A program made the position numbers and the translations under genes. The notes beneath the pieces were generated by a model that was not told the DNA's origin, made no database searches, and worked only from the letters and a program-made list of their open reading frames with translations. 50,937 nt of DNA from positions 1 to 50,937 of the forward strand of contig NZ_QWEK01000029.1 of assembly GCF_009935845.1 (NCBI RefSeq). Direction: 5' to 3'. The stretch comes from Pseudoflavonifractor sp. 524-17 (lineage in GTDB: Bacteria; Bacillota; Clostridia; Oscillospirales; Oscillospiraceae). Of this stretch, positions 33,501 through 41,460 are shown in pieces (within the stretch, counting starts at the first letter, position 1; each line of letters opens with the position of its first letter).

Positions 33501-34041
33501 GGTGACCTCCTCCAAGACAAAGACGACGCGCAGCAATACGCTGATGGCTTATGTGATGCTGGAAGACGACACGGGCTCTATGGAGATGCTGGTTTTTTCC
33601 CGGGTGCTGGGGGAGAGCGGCGCCTATCTGAAAGAAAATACGCCTGTTGTGGCAGAGGGCCGTATCTCCGTGCGGGACGAAAAGGCCCCGCAGATCATGT
33701 GCGATAAGATACAGCCCCTGGAGGAGAACGGCCAGGCCGCCCAGAACGCGCCTCAGTATCAAAAGCTGTATCTGCGCCTGCCCGCCCAGACGGATCCTAG
33801 ATGGGGAAAAATACAGCGCATTTTGCTGATGTTCCCCGGAGAGGAGCCTCTGCGGGCGAAGTTTATGGATACCAATACCTGGTCCCAAGCCCTGCCCTGC
33901 CAGGTACACCCCATTTTGCTCCAGGAGCTGCGCGGGCTGCTGGGGGAGGAAAATGTGGCGGTGAAGGCGGCGGAACTCAAAACGCCGCAGGCTTCAAAGA
34001 CACCGCCAGACCAGGTGGAAGGAGGAAACGGGACATGCTGA
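30508..34041 (+). CDS. dnaE: DNA polymerase III alpha subunit DnaE
   Basis: A 1177-aa replicative or lagging-strand polymerase. It has an N-terminal PHP domain (HVHTEYSLLDGA at about 5-16, ITDHGVMYG, NDAHYL), so the metal site is largely intact and proofreading-like activity is possible. The polymerase aspartates are in MPDIDIDFCIRRRQE (about 394-408), the fingers include GRGSAAGSMVAYCLDITDVDP (about 357, in pieces), and the helix-hairpin-helix is near 830-870. The C-terminal OB fold starts at VTVAGVVTSSKTK (about 993-1005). Firmicutes usually also carry PolC, so this is probably the DnaE that extends primers. It overlaps the cls start by seven bases. Confidence 0.96.
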   Translation: MSFVHLHVHTEYSLLDGACRIQDLPQRVKKLGQTAVAITDHGVMYGVVDFYRACKAAGVKPIIGCEVYVAPRKRTDKIHEYDAEARHLVLLCKNETGYHNLCRLVSQGFIDGFYIKPRVDQELLEAHHEGLIALSACLAGELPRLILGGNYQGAKGEALRMRDLFGADNYYIEIQDHGIAAQREAAAGLLRLHRETGIPLVVTNDAHYLTREAASMQDTLMCIQMGKTADDPNRMRFETQEFYIKSEEEMAALFPDYPQAVENTQRIADQCNLEFEFGKYHLPEFKLPAGHTDPDAYFQALCDKGFACRYPQPGEGFRARLEYEMGVIRQMGFVDYFLIVSDFIGYAKGRGIPVGPGRGSAAGSMVAYCLDITDVDPMKYDLYFERFLNPERVTMPDIDIDFCIRRRQEVIEYVQNKYGGDHVAQIVTFGTMAARGAIRDVGRALNISYADVDTVAKQVPSGPSNLHITLEEALKLSKPLRESYESQEDIHRLIDTAKAIEGMPRHASTHAAGVVITKRPVVDYVPLARNDESIVTQYVMTTLEELGLLKMDFLGLRNLTILDDTARMVWAKQPGFSLADIPDHDPEVFQMLADGRTSGVFQMESSGMTGVCVGLKPQNIEDITAIIALYRPGPMESIPRFIACKQNPDRVTYKHPKLEPILSVTYGCIVYQEQVIRIFQELGGYSLGQADMVRRAISKKKKAQIEKERQSFIYGDPERNIPGCIARGVDEQTGADIYDEIYDFANYAFNKAHAVSYAIVAYQTAWFKYHYPKEYMAALLTSVLDSSDKVAEYINECRECGIALLPPDINESGADFTVSGENIRFGLAAVKGVGWGIVGDILKRRKERPFSSFPDFCLRLFDCDLNKRVLESLIRCGAFDTMGVRRSQLLQGYEQVVDSIAQNKRKNLAGQFDLFGSGAEESAPELVVQNIPEFSRRELMAMEKETTGLYLTGHPMDEYREAAKRFHAVSMGAITADFAQEGGPERFSDGQRVTVAGVVTSSKTKTTRSNTLMAYVMLEDDTGSMEMLVFSRVLGESGAYLKENTPVVAEGRISVRDEKAPQIMCDKIQPLEENGQAAQNAPQYQKLYLRLPAQTDPRWGKIQRILLMFPGEEPLRAKFMDTNTWSQALPCQVHPILLQELRGLLGEENVAVKAAELKTPQASKTPPDQVEGGNGTC

Positions 34042-35594
34042 AAAAAGCTGCGTCATTGATGTTCCACCGGCTGACCATAACGGTTTTACTGATCGGGGTG
34101 CAGCTGGCGCTGCTGGCGCTGATGCTGCTGCAGTTTTTTGAGTACTTTATCTATTTCTACTGGCTGTGCATTGCCATATCCGTGGTAGCGGTGCTGTGGA
34201 TTGTAAGCAGCCGCAGCGACCCGGGCTATAAGATCGCCTGGATTATTCCGATCCTGCTTTTTCCTGTCTTCGGCGGGCTGTTCTATGTGCTGGTAGGGGG
34301 CAACCGGCTGTCTCTACGGGCGCAGCAGAAGATGCAGGGGATGGAGCGGCAGATGGTAACCGCTCTGGAGGGGGACTGTAAGACCGATGGGGAGTGGCCC
34401 GGTGTGGAGACCACACTGGAGCGCTACGGCGAGGACGCAATACGCCAGGCCAGCTATCTGGAGCAGTACGCCCATGGGCCATTGTACACCAACACGGAGG
34501 CAGCCTATTTTCCCCTGGGTGACAGCGTGTTCCCACAGATGCTGGAGCAGCTGAAGCGGGCGCGGCGATATATCTTTATTGAGTATTTTATCATTGAAGA
34601 GGGGGTTTTTTGGAACTCCATCCTGGAGATTTTGGAGGAGAAGGCCAAGGCTGGGGTGGATGTGCGGGTGATCTATGACGATATCGGCTCCCTGTTCACC
34701 CTGCCCAAGAAGTACGCCCAGAAGCTGGAAGACAAGGGAATCAAGTGCTGTGTCTTCAACCGCTTTGTTCCGGTTCTTTCCCTGCGGCTGAACAATCGGG
34801 ATCACCGGAAGCTGTGCATTATTGACGGCCACACTGGCTTTACCGGCGGCATCAATCTGGCGGACGAGTATATCAACCGGGTGGAGAAGTACGGCCACTG
34901 GAAGGACAGCGCCATCCTCCTGCGGGGGGAGGCGGTGTGGAGCATGACGGTGATGTTCCTGAGTATGTGGGACTATATCCGCGGCGCGCAGGAGAATTTT
35001 GCCGCCCTCCGGCCACGGGCGGAGGAGATGCCCCAAAACTGCTGGGAGTACTTTGTGCAGCCCTACACCGACAGCCCCTTGGACGGGGAGCCAGTGGGGG
35101 AAACTGTCTATCTCAATCTCATCACCAAGGCTAAGGACTATGTGTATCTCACCACGCCCTATCTGATTCTGAGCGACTGTGTGAACCGGGCCCTGTGCAA
35201 CGCCGCCAAGTCTGGGGTGGATGTGCGTATTATCACCCCCCATATCCCGGACAAGCGGATCATTTTTGAGGTGACCCGCGCCCACTATGAGCCCTTGCTG
35301 GAGGCGGGTGTGCGCATCTATGAGTACACCCCCGGCTTTGTACACGCCAAAAACTTTGTGGTGGACGACCGTTTTGGTACGGTGGGCACCATCAATATGG
35401 ATTACCGGAGTATGTTCCTCCACTTTGAAAACGGCGTGTGGCTGTGCGGTGCGCCCTGCCTGCTGGACATGAAGGCGGATTTTCTCCAGACGCTCAAGCA
35501 CTGCGAGGCCATTACCCTCCAACGCTGCCGGGCCCACTCCTCCGGCCGCCACCTTCTGCGGGCGGTGCTGCGGGTGCTGGCCCCCCTGATGTGA
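34035..35594 (+). CDS. cls: Cardiolipin synthase
   Basis: A phospholipase-D-type enzyme that condenses two phosphatidylglycerol molecules to cardiolipin in the membrane. Two N-terminal helices (about 12-35 and 40-60, with the PLDc_N segment IIPILLFPVFGGLFYVL around 75-90) precede two HKD sites: HRKLCIIDGHTGFTGG at about 257 and HAKNFVVDDRFGTVG at about 437, with the following NMDYRS. The 519-aa length is usual. The start ATG 34035 overlaps the dnaE stop, with AGGAGG nine bases upstream. Its stop codon TGA runs straight into a gene-end repeat (copy B). Confidence 0.94.
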   Translation: MLKKAASLMFHRLTITVLLIGVQLALLALMLLQFFEYFIYFYWLCIAISVVAVLWIVSSRSDPGYKIAWIIPILLFPVFGGLFYVLVGGNRLSLRAQQKMQGMERQMVTALEGDCKTDGEWPGVETTLERYGEDAIRQASYLEQYAHGPLYTNTEAAYFPLGDSVFPQMLEQLKRARRYIFIEYFIIEEGVFWNSILEILEEKAKAGVDVRVIYDDIGSLFTLPKKYAQKLEDKGIKCCVFNRFVPVLSLRLNNRDHRKLCIIDGHTGFTGGINLADEYINRVEKYGHWKDSAILLRGEAVWSMTVMFLSMWDYIRGAQENFAALRPRAEEMPQNCWEYFVQPYTDSPLDGEPVGETVYLNLITKAKDYVYLTTPYLILSDCVNRALCNAAKSGVDVRIITPHIPDKRIIFEVTRAHYEPLLEAGVRIYEYTPGFVHAKNFVVDDRFGTVGTINMDYRSMFLHFENGVWLCGAPCLLDMKADFLQTLKHCEAITLQRCRAHSSGRHLLRAVLRVLAPLM

Positions 35595-35688
35595 GAAGCT
35601 GTGCTAATCGTTTCAGTACGCATCCATGCAGTCCCAATTATCCCTGGCTGTGTTAAACATCTCGAAATACGAAAATGGTACAGTTTTT
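35594..35688. repeat. Gene-end repeat, copy B (short)
   Basis: It starts AGAAGCTGTGC, whose first A is the last base of the cls stop codon, and ends AAAATGGTACAGTTTTT, an inverted counterpart (ACTGTACCATTTT). It contains CATCTCGAAATACG, like the TTGAAATACG core of copy D. About 95 bp, so it is internally deleted compared with copies A and D. Confidence 0.6.
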
Positions 35689-35698
35689 AAAAATACGT

Positions 35699-35740
35699 GG
35701 GCCGTCCCTGTCACAAAAGGGGCGGCCCAGTTGTTTTATT
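35699..35740 (+). terminator. Terminator of the murB-cls region
   Basis: GGGCCGTCCC (35699-35708) pairs with GGGGCGGCCC (35719-35728, one mismatch), followed by AGTTGTTTTATT. Confidence 0.75.
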
Positions 35741-35771
35741 ATATAGAGGGACACAGCAGGGAGGTGACAAA

Positions 35772-36257
35772 ATGAAACAGGAGACGGAGCGCCAGCTGGC
35801 AGAACGTCTGGTGTCGGACTACTCCGACATGATTCTGCGGCTGGGATACTCTATTTTGAACTCAGTGCAGGACGCACAGGATATCTGCCAGGAGGTGCTG
35901 CTGAAACGGATGGCGTTTGCCGAAACATTCCCCACCAGCGCCCAGGAGCGGGCCTGGATGGTGCGGGTGACGGTCAATGCCTGCAAAAATCTGCGCAGGA
36001 GCTTTTGGCGCAGGCATACCGTAGGGCTGGATCAGGCGGCGGAGCAGCCGGTTTTCCAGCCGGAGCCGGACGGGGTACTGGAGCAGGTCCAACAGCTTCC
36101 GGTGAGAGACCGGGAGGTGTTGGTGCTCTATTACTACATGGGCTACCACACAGAAGAGATTGCCGGACTGCTTGGCGTCCGACCGGAGGCTGTCCGCGCC
36201 CGGATGAGCCGGGCACGACGGCGGCTAAAAGCGGAATTGGAGGTGCAGGAGATATGA
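35772..36257 (+). CDS. ECF-type RNA polymerase sigma factor
   Basis: A 161-aa sigma factor with only regions 2 (about 16-75: MILRLGYSILNSVQDAQD and CQEVLLKRM) and 4 (about 100-155: LPVRDREVLVLYYYMGYH, then EEIAGLLGVRPEAVRARMSR). Extracytoplasmic-function sigmas of this form are held inactive by a membrane anti-sigma, and the next gene overlaps by ATGA and encodes a one-pass membrane protein, the likely partner. Target genes are unknown. It is preceded by AGGGAGGTG. I start at MKQETERQ. The longer frame would begin inside the terminator region. Confidence 0.9.
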   Translation: MKQETERQLAERLVSDYSDMILRLGYSILNSVQDAQDICQEVLLKRMAFAETFPTSAQERAWMVRVTVNACKNLRRSFWRRHTVGLDQAAEQPVFQPEPDGVLEQVQQLPVRDREVLVLYYYMGYHTEEIAGLLGVRPEAVRARMSRARRRLKAELEVQEI

Positions 36258-37519
36258 AACGGTATTTTGAGGAGCTGGATGGATTGTCGTTCTCTCCCAA
36301 GGAAAAGGATGCCCTGACAGAAATTCTGGTGAAGGGCAGGCGGGGGGGACAGACAGACTGCGGGACGGCCGTTCCCTACCGCCGGATGGCGGCTGCTGTA
36401 GCGGCAGTGTCCCTTCTGGCTGGAGCCGCCGGAGCGGTGTCCCTGGCAGGCATTTCACCAGAGTTTCGGAGCATGTTCGGCATTTCAGACAAAAACCAGG
36501 CCGAAAAACTGGCGGCAACCTCGGTCCAACAGACATTTTGGGATCAAAACGGGTCCGGCGCCAGTCTTACGGTGAAGGAAGTCGTGTGGGATCAGCGGAG
36601 CGTTTACGCCCTGATGGAGTTTCAGGCTCCGGAGGGAGACGTGCTCCCCCAGGCGGAGGGAACACCGGAAGGACGGGGGGATTATTGGTTTACAGGAGCG
36701 CCGGAGGAGCGTCGGCCAGCCGAAGTGGGGTTGTATACAGATGAGACAAAGACAGAAGGCGCAATCTTTTCTGGGTACTGGTGGGGGATAGACTCCTTGC
36801 CGGATGAGAACCCAACGGATAACCGAATTTCTTTGATGTTCCATCTTACATTTAATAAGAAGGTGCCAGAGCATCTGGGGTACTGTACATTGGAAAATCT
36901 ATCCCAGCTGCGCATCTATTCTGGTGAGACAGGAGATTGGGCCCCGGTGGTCTATGACAATCTGGAATTTGATATCGGTTTTCCGTTGACCAGCATGGTG
37001 AAGTCCTATTCCTTTACAGGGCGTTCCAGTGTAATGCTGGACGGAACGATGCCGGCTGTGGTGGAAGAACTTTCACTCTCGCCTTTTTCCCTGTCCTTTT
37101 CTTTGCTTCTGACAACTGAAGATGCCTGTGAATATGTAAATGCGGCGGGAGAGCAGGCGCCCTGGCGGCCCTATATCCTGCTGAAGAGCGGTACAAAAGT
37201 GTATACCAAGCCAGGAGATACCATGTCTCTTTCCTGGCATAGCGATGCAGAGAAGCAATTTTTATATGCGGACGCCAGCTTCTATTTCCAATTTGAAACG
37301 CCAATTGACTTGGCGGAGATTGAGGAGATTGTATTTCCGGGGGACAACGACCCAGCAGAAGAGCTGCCCAACGGCGGCATAGGGCATACGGTATTGTTCT
37401 TGTTTTACCCTGGTAAATTTGAAAATGAGACATACTGGACAGAGGTCAATCCCTACTGGAGGCAGTCAGACGGTGAAATGCCAGACGCGCCCGAGGCCAC
37501 CTCACAGATTGCGAAGTAA
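36254..37519 (+). CDS. DUF4179-type membrane protein, putative anti-sigma factor
   Basis: A 421-aa protein: a short cytoplasmic N-terminal part (about 1-40), one hydrophobic helix (about 42-65, MAAAVAAVSLLAGAAGAVSL), then a large outside domain, rich in aromatic and acidic residues. That layout, and its position directly after an ECF sigma gene (overlap ATGA), match Clostridial DUF4179 anti-sigma or sigma-regulating proteins. The outer domain contains repeated beta-rich segments, such as VKEVVWDQRSVYALMEF, common in that family. The inner part lacks a clear zinc-binding anti-sigma motif. The assignment as anti-sigma is inference from position and layout. Confidence 0.75.
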   Translation: MKRYFEELDGLSFSPKEKDALTEILVKGRRGGQTDCGTAVPYRRMAAAVAAVSLLAGAAGAVSLAGISPEFRSMFGISDKNQAEKLAATSVQQTFWDQNGSGASLTVKEVVWDQRSVYALMEFQAPEGDVLPQAEGTPEGRGDYWFTGAPEERRPAEVGLYTDETKTEGAIFSGYWWGIDSLPDENPTDNRISLMFHLTFNKKVPEHLGYCTLENLSQLRIYSGETGDWAPVVYDNLEFDIGFPLTSMVKSYSFTGRSSVMLDGTMPAVVEELSLSPFSLSFSLLLTTEDACEYVNAAGEQAPWRPYILLKSGTKVYTKPGDTMSLSWHSDAEKQFLYADASFYFQFETPIDLAEIEEIVFPGDNDPAEELPNGGIGHTVLFLFYPGKFENETYWTEVNPYWRQSDGEMPDAPEATSQIAK

Positions 37520-37522
37520 TGC

Positions 37523-37558
37523 AAATTCCCCTGCTGCCAGCTGGCAGCGGGGGAATTT
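37523..37558. terminator. Shared terminator of two convergent genes
   Basis: AAATTCCCCTGCTGCCAG (37523-37540) pairs with CTGGCAGCGGGGGAATTT (37541-37558) at 17 of 18 positions. Its flanking A and T runs serve both directions. Confidence 0.85.
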
Positions 37559-37559
37559 C

Positions 37560-38510
37560 TTAGTTCACCACATTAATAGGCTGATTGGCGGCAAAAGCGG
37601 CCAGATTTTGGACGGTGATGTCCAGCAGCCTCCGCCTGGCTTCGGCAGAGGCCCAGGCCAGGTGGGGGGTTATGATGCAGTTGGGGGCGTCGATAAGCGG
37701 GTCGCCGTCTCTGGGCGGTTCCTGGGGGAGAGCGTCCACTGCCGCGCCGGCCACCTTGCCGGAGCGGAGCGCCTGGGCCAGGTCGCCGCTGTGGATGAGA
37801 GGTCCCCGGGCGGTGTTGATGAGCAGAGCGCCGTCCTTCATCTTATCAATAGTCTCCTGGTTGAAGAAGCCTTTATTTTTTTCCGTCAGAGGGCAGTGAA
37901 GGGAGATGACGTCAGACTGGGCCAGCAGCTCGTCCATAGATACGGTGTGCAGGTGGGGCTGGTCCAAAAGGGCGTGGGAGGAGACGGCCAGTACCTCCAT
38001 ATCAAAGGCCATGGCCCGCTGGGCGACTGCCTGTCCAATACGGCCGTAGCCGATAATGCCGAAGGTCTTCCCAGCCAGCTCCATCAGGGGGCGGTCCCAG
38101 TAGCAGAAGTCGGCACAGCTCTGCCAGGCGCCCGCCCGGACACTCTGGGCGTGCCAGCCCACCCGGTTGGTCAGCTCCAGCAGCAGGGCGAAGACATGCT
38201 GGGCCACAGAGGGGGTGCTGTAGGCGGGAATATTGGTGACGAGAATGTCCCGGGCGCTGGCAGCAGTCAGGTCCACAATATTATAGCCGGTGGCGGTAAC
38301 GCCGATGTAGCGCAGGTTGGGACAGGCGTCCATCACTGCCTGAGTAATGGGCACTTTATTGGTCAGCACCATTTGAGCGGCGCCGATGCGCTGGGCGGCC
38401 AGCTCGTGGGGGGTGCGCTCATAGACAGTGACGGGGCCGTAGGGCTCCAGCGAGTCCCAGGAGAGGTCCCCAGGATTCATGGCATAGCCGTCTAAAACGA
38501 CGAGGGACAT
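37560..38510 (-). CDS. D-2-hydroxyacid dehydrogenase (glycerate-type)
   Basis: A 316-aa NAD-dependent enzyme interconverting 2-keto and D-2-hydroxy acids. The NAD-binding motif is GYGRIG (154-159), the catalytic Arg235 is in NTARGPLI, Glu264 in ALPQEPPRDGD and His283 in TPHLAWAS, so the triad is complete. The sequence is closest in type to hydroxypyruvate reductase/glycerate dehydrogenase (HprA). The exact substrate cannot be fixed. TAGGAGGT lies before the ATG. It is a single gene on the minus strand, sharing its terminator with the anti-sigma-like gene. Confidence 0.92.
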   Translation of the reverse strand: MSLVVLDGYAMNPGDLSWDSLEPYGPVTVYERTPHELAAQRIGAAQMVLTNKVPITQAVMDACPNLRYIGVTATGYNIVDLTAASARDILVTNIPAYSTPSVAQHVFALLLELTNRVGWHAQSVRAGAWQSCADFCYWDRPLMELAGKTFGIIGYGRIGQAVAQRAMAFDMEVLAVSSHALLDQPHLHTVSMDELLAQSDVISLHCPLTEKNKGFFNQETIDKMKDGALLINTARGPLIHSGDLAQALRSGKVAGAAVDALPQEPPRDGDPLIDAPNCIITPHLAWASAEARRRLLDITVQNLAAFAANQPINVVN

Positions 38511-38537
38511 AGCAGCTTACCTCCTGTAGATGGAAAA

Positions 38538-38744
38538 TTACCACTCTATTTTTGCGCCGCAGTGGGGACAGTATTTATCGTATGTGCGGCCTAAAAAGCC
38601 GCGGCAGTTGGGACACCGGCCAAATATGAGCCAGAAAATGACACCAGCAGCGGCAAAACCAAAGCTGAAATAGCCGAAAACATCCTTCTTTGTAACCGAA
38701 TAAATGAAAAGGAACGCTGCCATAAGAAAACAGCCGATCAGCAA
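38538..38744 (-). CDS. Small two-helix membrane protein with C-terminal zinc ribbon
   Basis: A 68-aa protein with two hydrophobic helices (about 1-15 and 25-42), then CPNC and CPHC (about 44-47 and 59-62), a small zinc ribbon on the cytoplasmic face. I do not recognise a named family. The start is unclear: the TTG at 38744 has no ribosome site, and an in-frame upstream stretch reads like protein but has no standard start. A strong AAGGGGG site upstream instead fits a GTG that opens a 10-codon reading frame ending over the TTG, which may be a leader peptide coupled to this gene or a sign of a frameshift. A near-perfect promoter lies at 38808-38836. Confidence 0.6.
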   Translation of the reverse strand: MLIGCFLMAAFLFIYSVTKKDVFGYFSFGFAAAGVIFWLIFGRCPNCRGFLGRTYDKYCPHCGAKIEW

Positions 38745-38807
38745 GAGACTTTTTGCAGTGCTTGGTTCACGATTGATGTCCCCCTTCCATTCCGCACTAT
38801 GCCCCCA

Positions 38808-38836
38808 ATTATATCATAGCGCCTAATTGGATTCAA
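38808..38836 (-). promoter_or_regulatory. Promoter of the small zinc-ribbon membrane gene
   Basis: On the minus strand TTGAAT (complement of 38831-38836), 17 bp, TATAAT (complement of 38808-38813). Confidence 0.75.
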
Positions 38837-38911
38837 CTTGTTTTCGCGCCCCCGCCGTCGCTCTGCGGATCAGGGGAGAGACCTATATTTGGAAAGAATG
38901 ACTGCTTTTCA

Positions 38912-38940
38912 TTGAATTTTTTCCAAAGCGGAAGTATAAT
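38912..38940 (+). promoter_or_regulatory. murD promoter
   Basis: TTGAAT (38912-38917), 17 bp, TATAAT (38935-38940). The transcript leader is about 60 nt. Confidence 0.75.
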
Positions 38941-39005
38941 AATGTTTGCTGAAGAACTGGCGGCGCTATTGCTTGCGCATGAATTTCTGAAAGGGGAACA
39001 GAGCT

Positions 39006-40394
39006 ATGAGTTCCGCTGCACAGGACTATTTGGATCAATTACAGGGAAAAACAGTGGCGGTGGTTGGCATCGGCGTGTCCAACACCCCGCTGATTAACAT
39101 GCTGGTACGGGCGGGGATCAAGGTCACCGCCTGTGATAAACGGGGCCGGGAGGAATTCGGCGGTCAGGCGGAGGCGCTGGAGAGTCTGGGCGTTACCCTC
39201 CGGCTGGGTTCCGGCTATCTGGACCAGCTGGAGGAGGAGGTGATCTTCCGCACCCCAGGGCTGCGGCCGGACGTACCCCAGCTGCTGGCCGCCAAAGAGC
39301 GGGGGGCGGTAATTACCTCTGAAATGGAGGCCTTTTTTGAGGTTTGCCCCTGCAAAATCATTGCTGTGACGGGGAGCGACGGGAAGACCACCACCACCAC
39401 CATCATCGCCGGCCTGCTGAAAGCGGCTGGACATACGGTCTACGTGGGGGGGAATATCGGAAAGCCGCTGCTGCCCGACGCGGCGGGGATGGAGATGGAG
39501 GATATCGCGGTGGTGGAGCTGTCCTCCTTCCAGCTGATGACCATGGGCCGCAGCCCGGATGTTGGGGTCATTACCAATCTGGCGCCCAATCATCTGGATG
39601 TCCACCTGGACATGGAGGAGTATGTCTCCGCAAAGGAGAACATCATCCGCTTCCAGGACGGGGACGGGGTGGCGGTGCTCAACGATGACAACCCGATTAC
39701 CCAGTCCTTTGAGGGGCGGGTCCCCGGCAGGCTGGTGCGGTTCAGTTGCCAGCGGGAACTGTCCCAGGGCGTATTTTTGAAGGACAGCGCCATCTGGGTG
39801 GCGGACGAGACAGGGAGCCGGGAGGTGCTGCCTCTTGCGGACATTCTGCTGCCCGGCGGCCACAATGTAGAGAACTATATGGCCGCCATCGGGGCGGTGA
39901 ATGGCCTGGTACCAGATCAGGTGATCCGGGAATTCGCCGCCTCCTTCCAGGGGGTGGAGCACCGGATCGAGCTGGTGCGCACCCTGCGGGGGGTGAAGTA
40001 CTACAACGACTCCATCGCCTCCAGCCCATCCCGCACCGCCGCAGGCCTGCGCTGCTTCCGGGATAAGGTAATCCTCATCGCCGGAGGCTATGACAAGCAT
40101 ATCCCCTTTGACGATCTGGGATCGGAGATCGTGGACCATGTCAAGCTGCTGGTGCTCACGGGGGACACCGCCCCGAAGCTGCGGACGGCGGTAGAGGGCG
40201 CCCCCGGATATCAGCCGGGCGGGCTGGAGATTGTGGAGACCGATGATTTTCAAGAGGCCGTACTGACCGCCCACTGCCGGGCGGAACGGGGAGACGTAGT
40301 ACTGCTCTCCCCAGCCTGCGCCTCTTTTGACAAGTTCAAGAACTTTATGGAGCGGGGCAATGTGTTTAAAACCATCATTCGGGGACTGGACTGA
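39006..40394 (+). CDS. murD: UDP-N-acetylmuramoyl-L-alanine--D-glutamate ligase
   Basis: MurD adds D-glutamate to UDP-MurNAc-L-Ala using ATP. The 462-aa protein has the N-terminal UDP-binding Rossmann part (VAVVGIGVSNTPLINML, about 17-33), the ATP-binding loop AVTGSDGKTTTTT (about 119-131), ELSSFQL (about 169-175), the Asn-His pair ITNLAPNHLDVHLDM (about 191-205) with the carbamylated Lys region following, and a C-terminal domain with LLSPACASFDKFKNF, the family signature. AAGGGGA precedes ATG. Here it is separated from other mur genes. It begins a long plus-strand run through the peptidases. Confidence 0.96.
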   Translation: MSSAAQDYLDQLQGKTVAVVGIGVSNTPLINMLVRAGIKVTACDKRGREEFGGQAEALESLGVTLRLGSGYLDQLEEEVIFRTPGLRPDVPQLLAAKERGAVITSEMEAFFEVCPCKIIAVTGSDGKTTTTTIIAGLLKAAGHTVYVGGNIGKPLLPDAAGMEMEDIAVVELSSFQLMTMGRSPDVGVITNLAPNHLDVHLDMEEYVSAKENIIRFQDGDGVAVLNDDNPITQSFEGRVPGRLVRFSCQRELSQGVFLKDSAIWVADETGSREVLPLADILLPGGHNVENYMAAIGAVNGLVPDQVIREFAASFQGVEHRIELVRTLRGVKYYNDSIASSPSRTAAGLRCFRDKVILIAGGYDKHIPFDDLGSEIVDHVKLLVLTGDTAPKLRTAVEGAPGYQPGGLEIVETDDFQEAVLTAHCRAERGDVVLLSPACASFDKFKNFMERGNVFKTIIRGLD

Positions 40395-40419
40395 AAAACC
40401 GGAAGGAGGGGAAGAAAAC

Positions 40420-41460
40420 TTGGATATGAAACAGGCGCTGGAGGGGCTGTGCGCATGCAACGCCCCCTCCGGATTTGAGGGCCCGGCAGCCCAGGTGGCC
40501 CAGGCGCTGCTGGAGCCGCTGATGGATCAGGTATGGACAGACCGCATGGGCAGCGTCATCGGCCTGCGCCGCTGCGGAAAGCCGGGGGCGAAAAAGCTGT
40601 TGCTGGACGCCCATCTGGACGAAATCGGATTGATAGTGACGGGAATCGAGGACGGATTTCTCCGCTTTCAGTCCATCGGCGGTGTGGATCCCCGGATGCT
40701 GCCGGGGCGGGAGCTGGCGGTGCTGGCCCAGCAGCCTGTGCTGGGGGTAGTGGCCTGTACCCCGCCTCACCTGCTGAAGGACAGCGAACGAAAAAAATCC
40801 GTTCCTATAGATAAACTCTTTGTGGATGTGGGCCTGAGCCAGGAGGAAGCGGAGAAGCGGATTCCCATCGGTACGCCCATGGTCTTTCGCGGGGGATGCG
40901 CCCCATTGGGGCAGGGAAAGCTGTGGGGCAAGGCCATGGATGACCGGGCTTGTTTTGTTACGCTGGTACGGGCGGCAGAGCTGCTGAAGGACGTGAAGCT
41001 GGATGTGGATCTCTACATTCTGGGCAGCACCCGGGAGGAGATCAGCGGCGCGGGAGCCAAGGGGGCCACCTTCTCCATCGCTCCGGATTTCTGTGTGGCA
41101 GTGGATGTAACTCACGGCCAGACGCCGGACGCCCCCAAGGAGAAATGTCTGACCGTAGGCGGCGGACCGGCCATTGGAGTGGGCCCCAATATGACCCGCT
41201 GGATGACCCAGCGGATGGTGAAGAAGGCGGAAAAAGAAGAGATCCCCTATCAGCTGGAGGTGATGGCCGGCCACACCGGTACCAACGGCTGGCATATGCA
41301 GATCAGCCGGGAGGGGGTAGCCACCTCGGTGGTGAGCCTGCCCCTGAAATATATGCACAGCCCCATTGAGGTGCTGGATCGGGAGGATATGGAGCGGGTG
41401 GCCCAGCTTCTGGCCGCCTTTGCCAAGCGTCTGGGAGAGGAGGCAGGCAGTCTATGCTGA
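40420..41460 (+). CDS. M42 family aminopeptidase, copy 1 of 3
   Basis: A 346-aa cobalt/zinc aminopeptidase of the M42 (TET/FrvX) family, which trims small peptides as large tetrahedral complexes. Metal and catalytic residues: His and Asp in DAHLDEIGLIV, bridging Asp in GKAMDDRACF, catalytic Glu pair in TREEISGAGAKG, Asp in VAVDVTHG, and His in LKYMHSPIE. The set is complete. I start at TTG 40420, ten bases after AGGAGG. ATG 40426 two codons later is possible. The stop overlaps the next paralogue's start. Peptide specificity is not predictable. The first of three adjacent paralogues. Confidence 0.88.
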   Translation: MDMKQALEGLCACNAPSGFEGPAAQVAQALLEPLMDQVWTDRMGSVIGLRRCGKPGAKKLLLDAHLDEIGLIVTGIEDGFLRFQSIGGVDPRMLPGRELAVLAQQPVLGVVACTPPHLLKDSERKKSVPIDKLFVDVGLSQEEAEKRIPIGTPMVFRGGCAPLGQGKLWGKAMDDRACFVTLVRAAELLKDVKLDVDLYILGSTREEISGAGAKGATFSIAPDFCVAVDVTHGQTPDAPKEKCLTVGGGPAIGVGPNMTRWMTQRMVKKAEKEEIPYQLEVMAGHTGTNGWHMQISREGVATSVVSLPLKYMHSPIEVLDREDMERVAQLLAAFAKRLGEEAGSLC

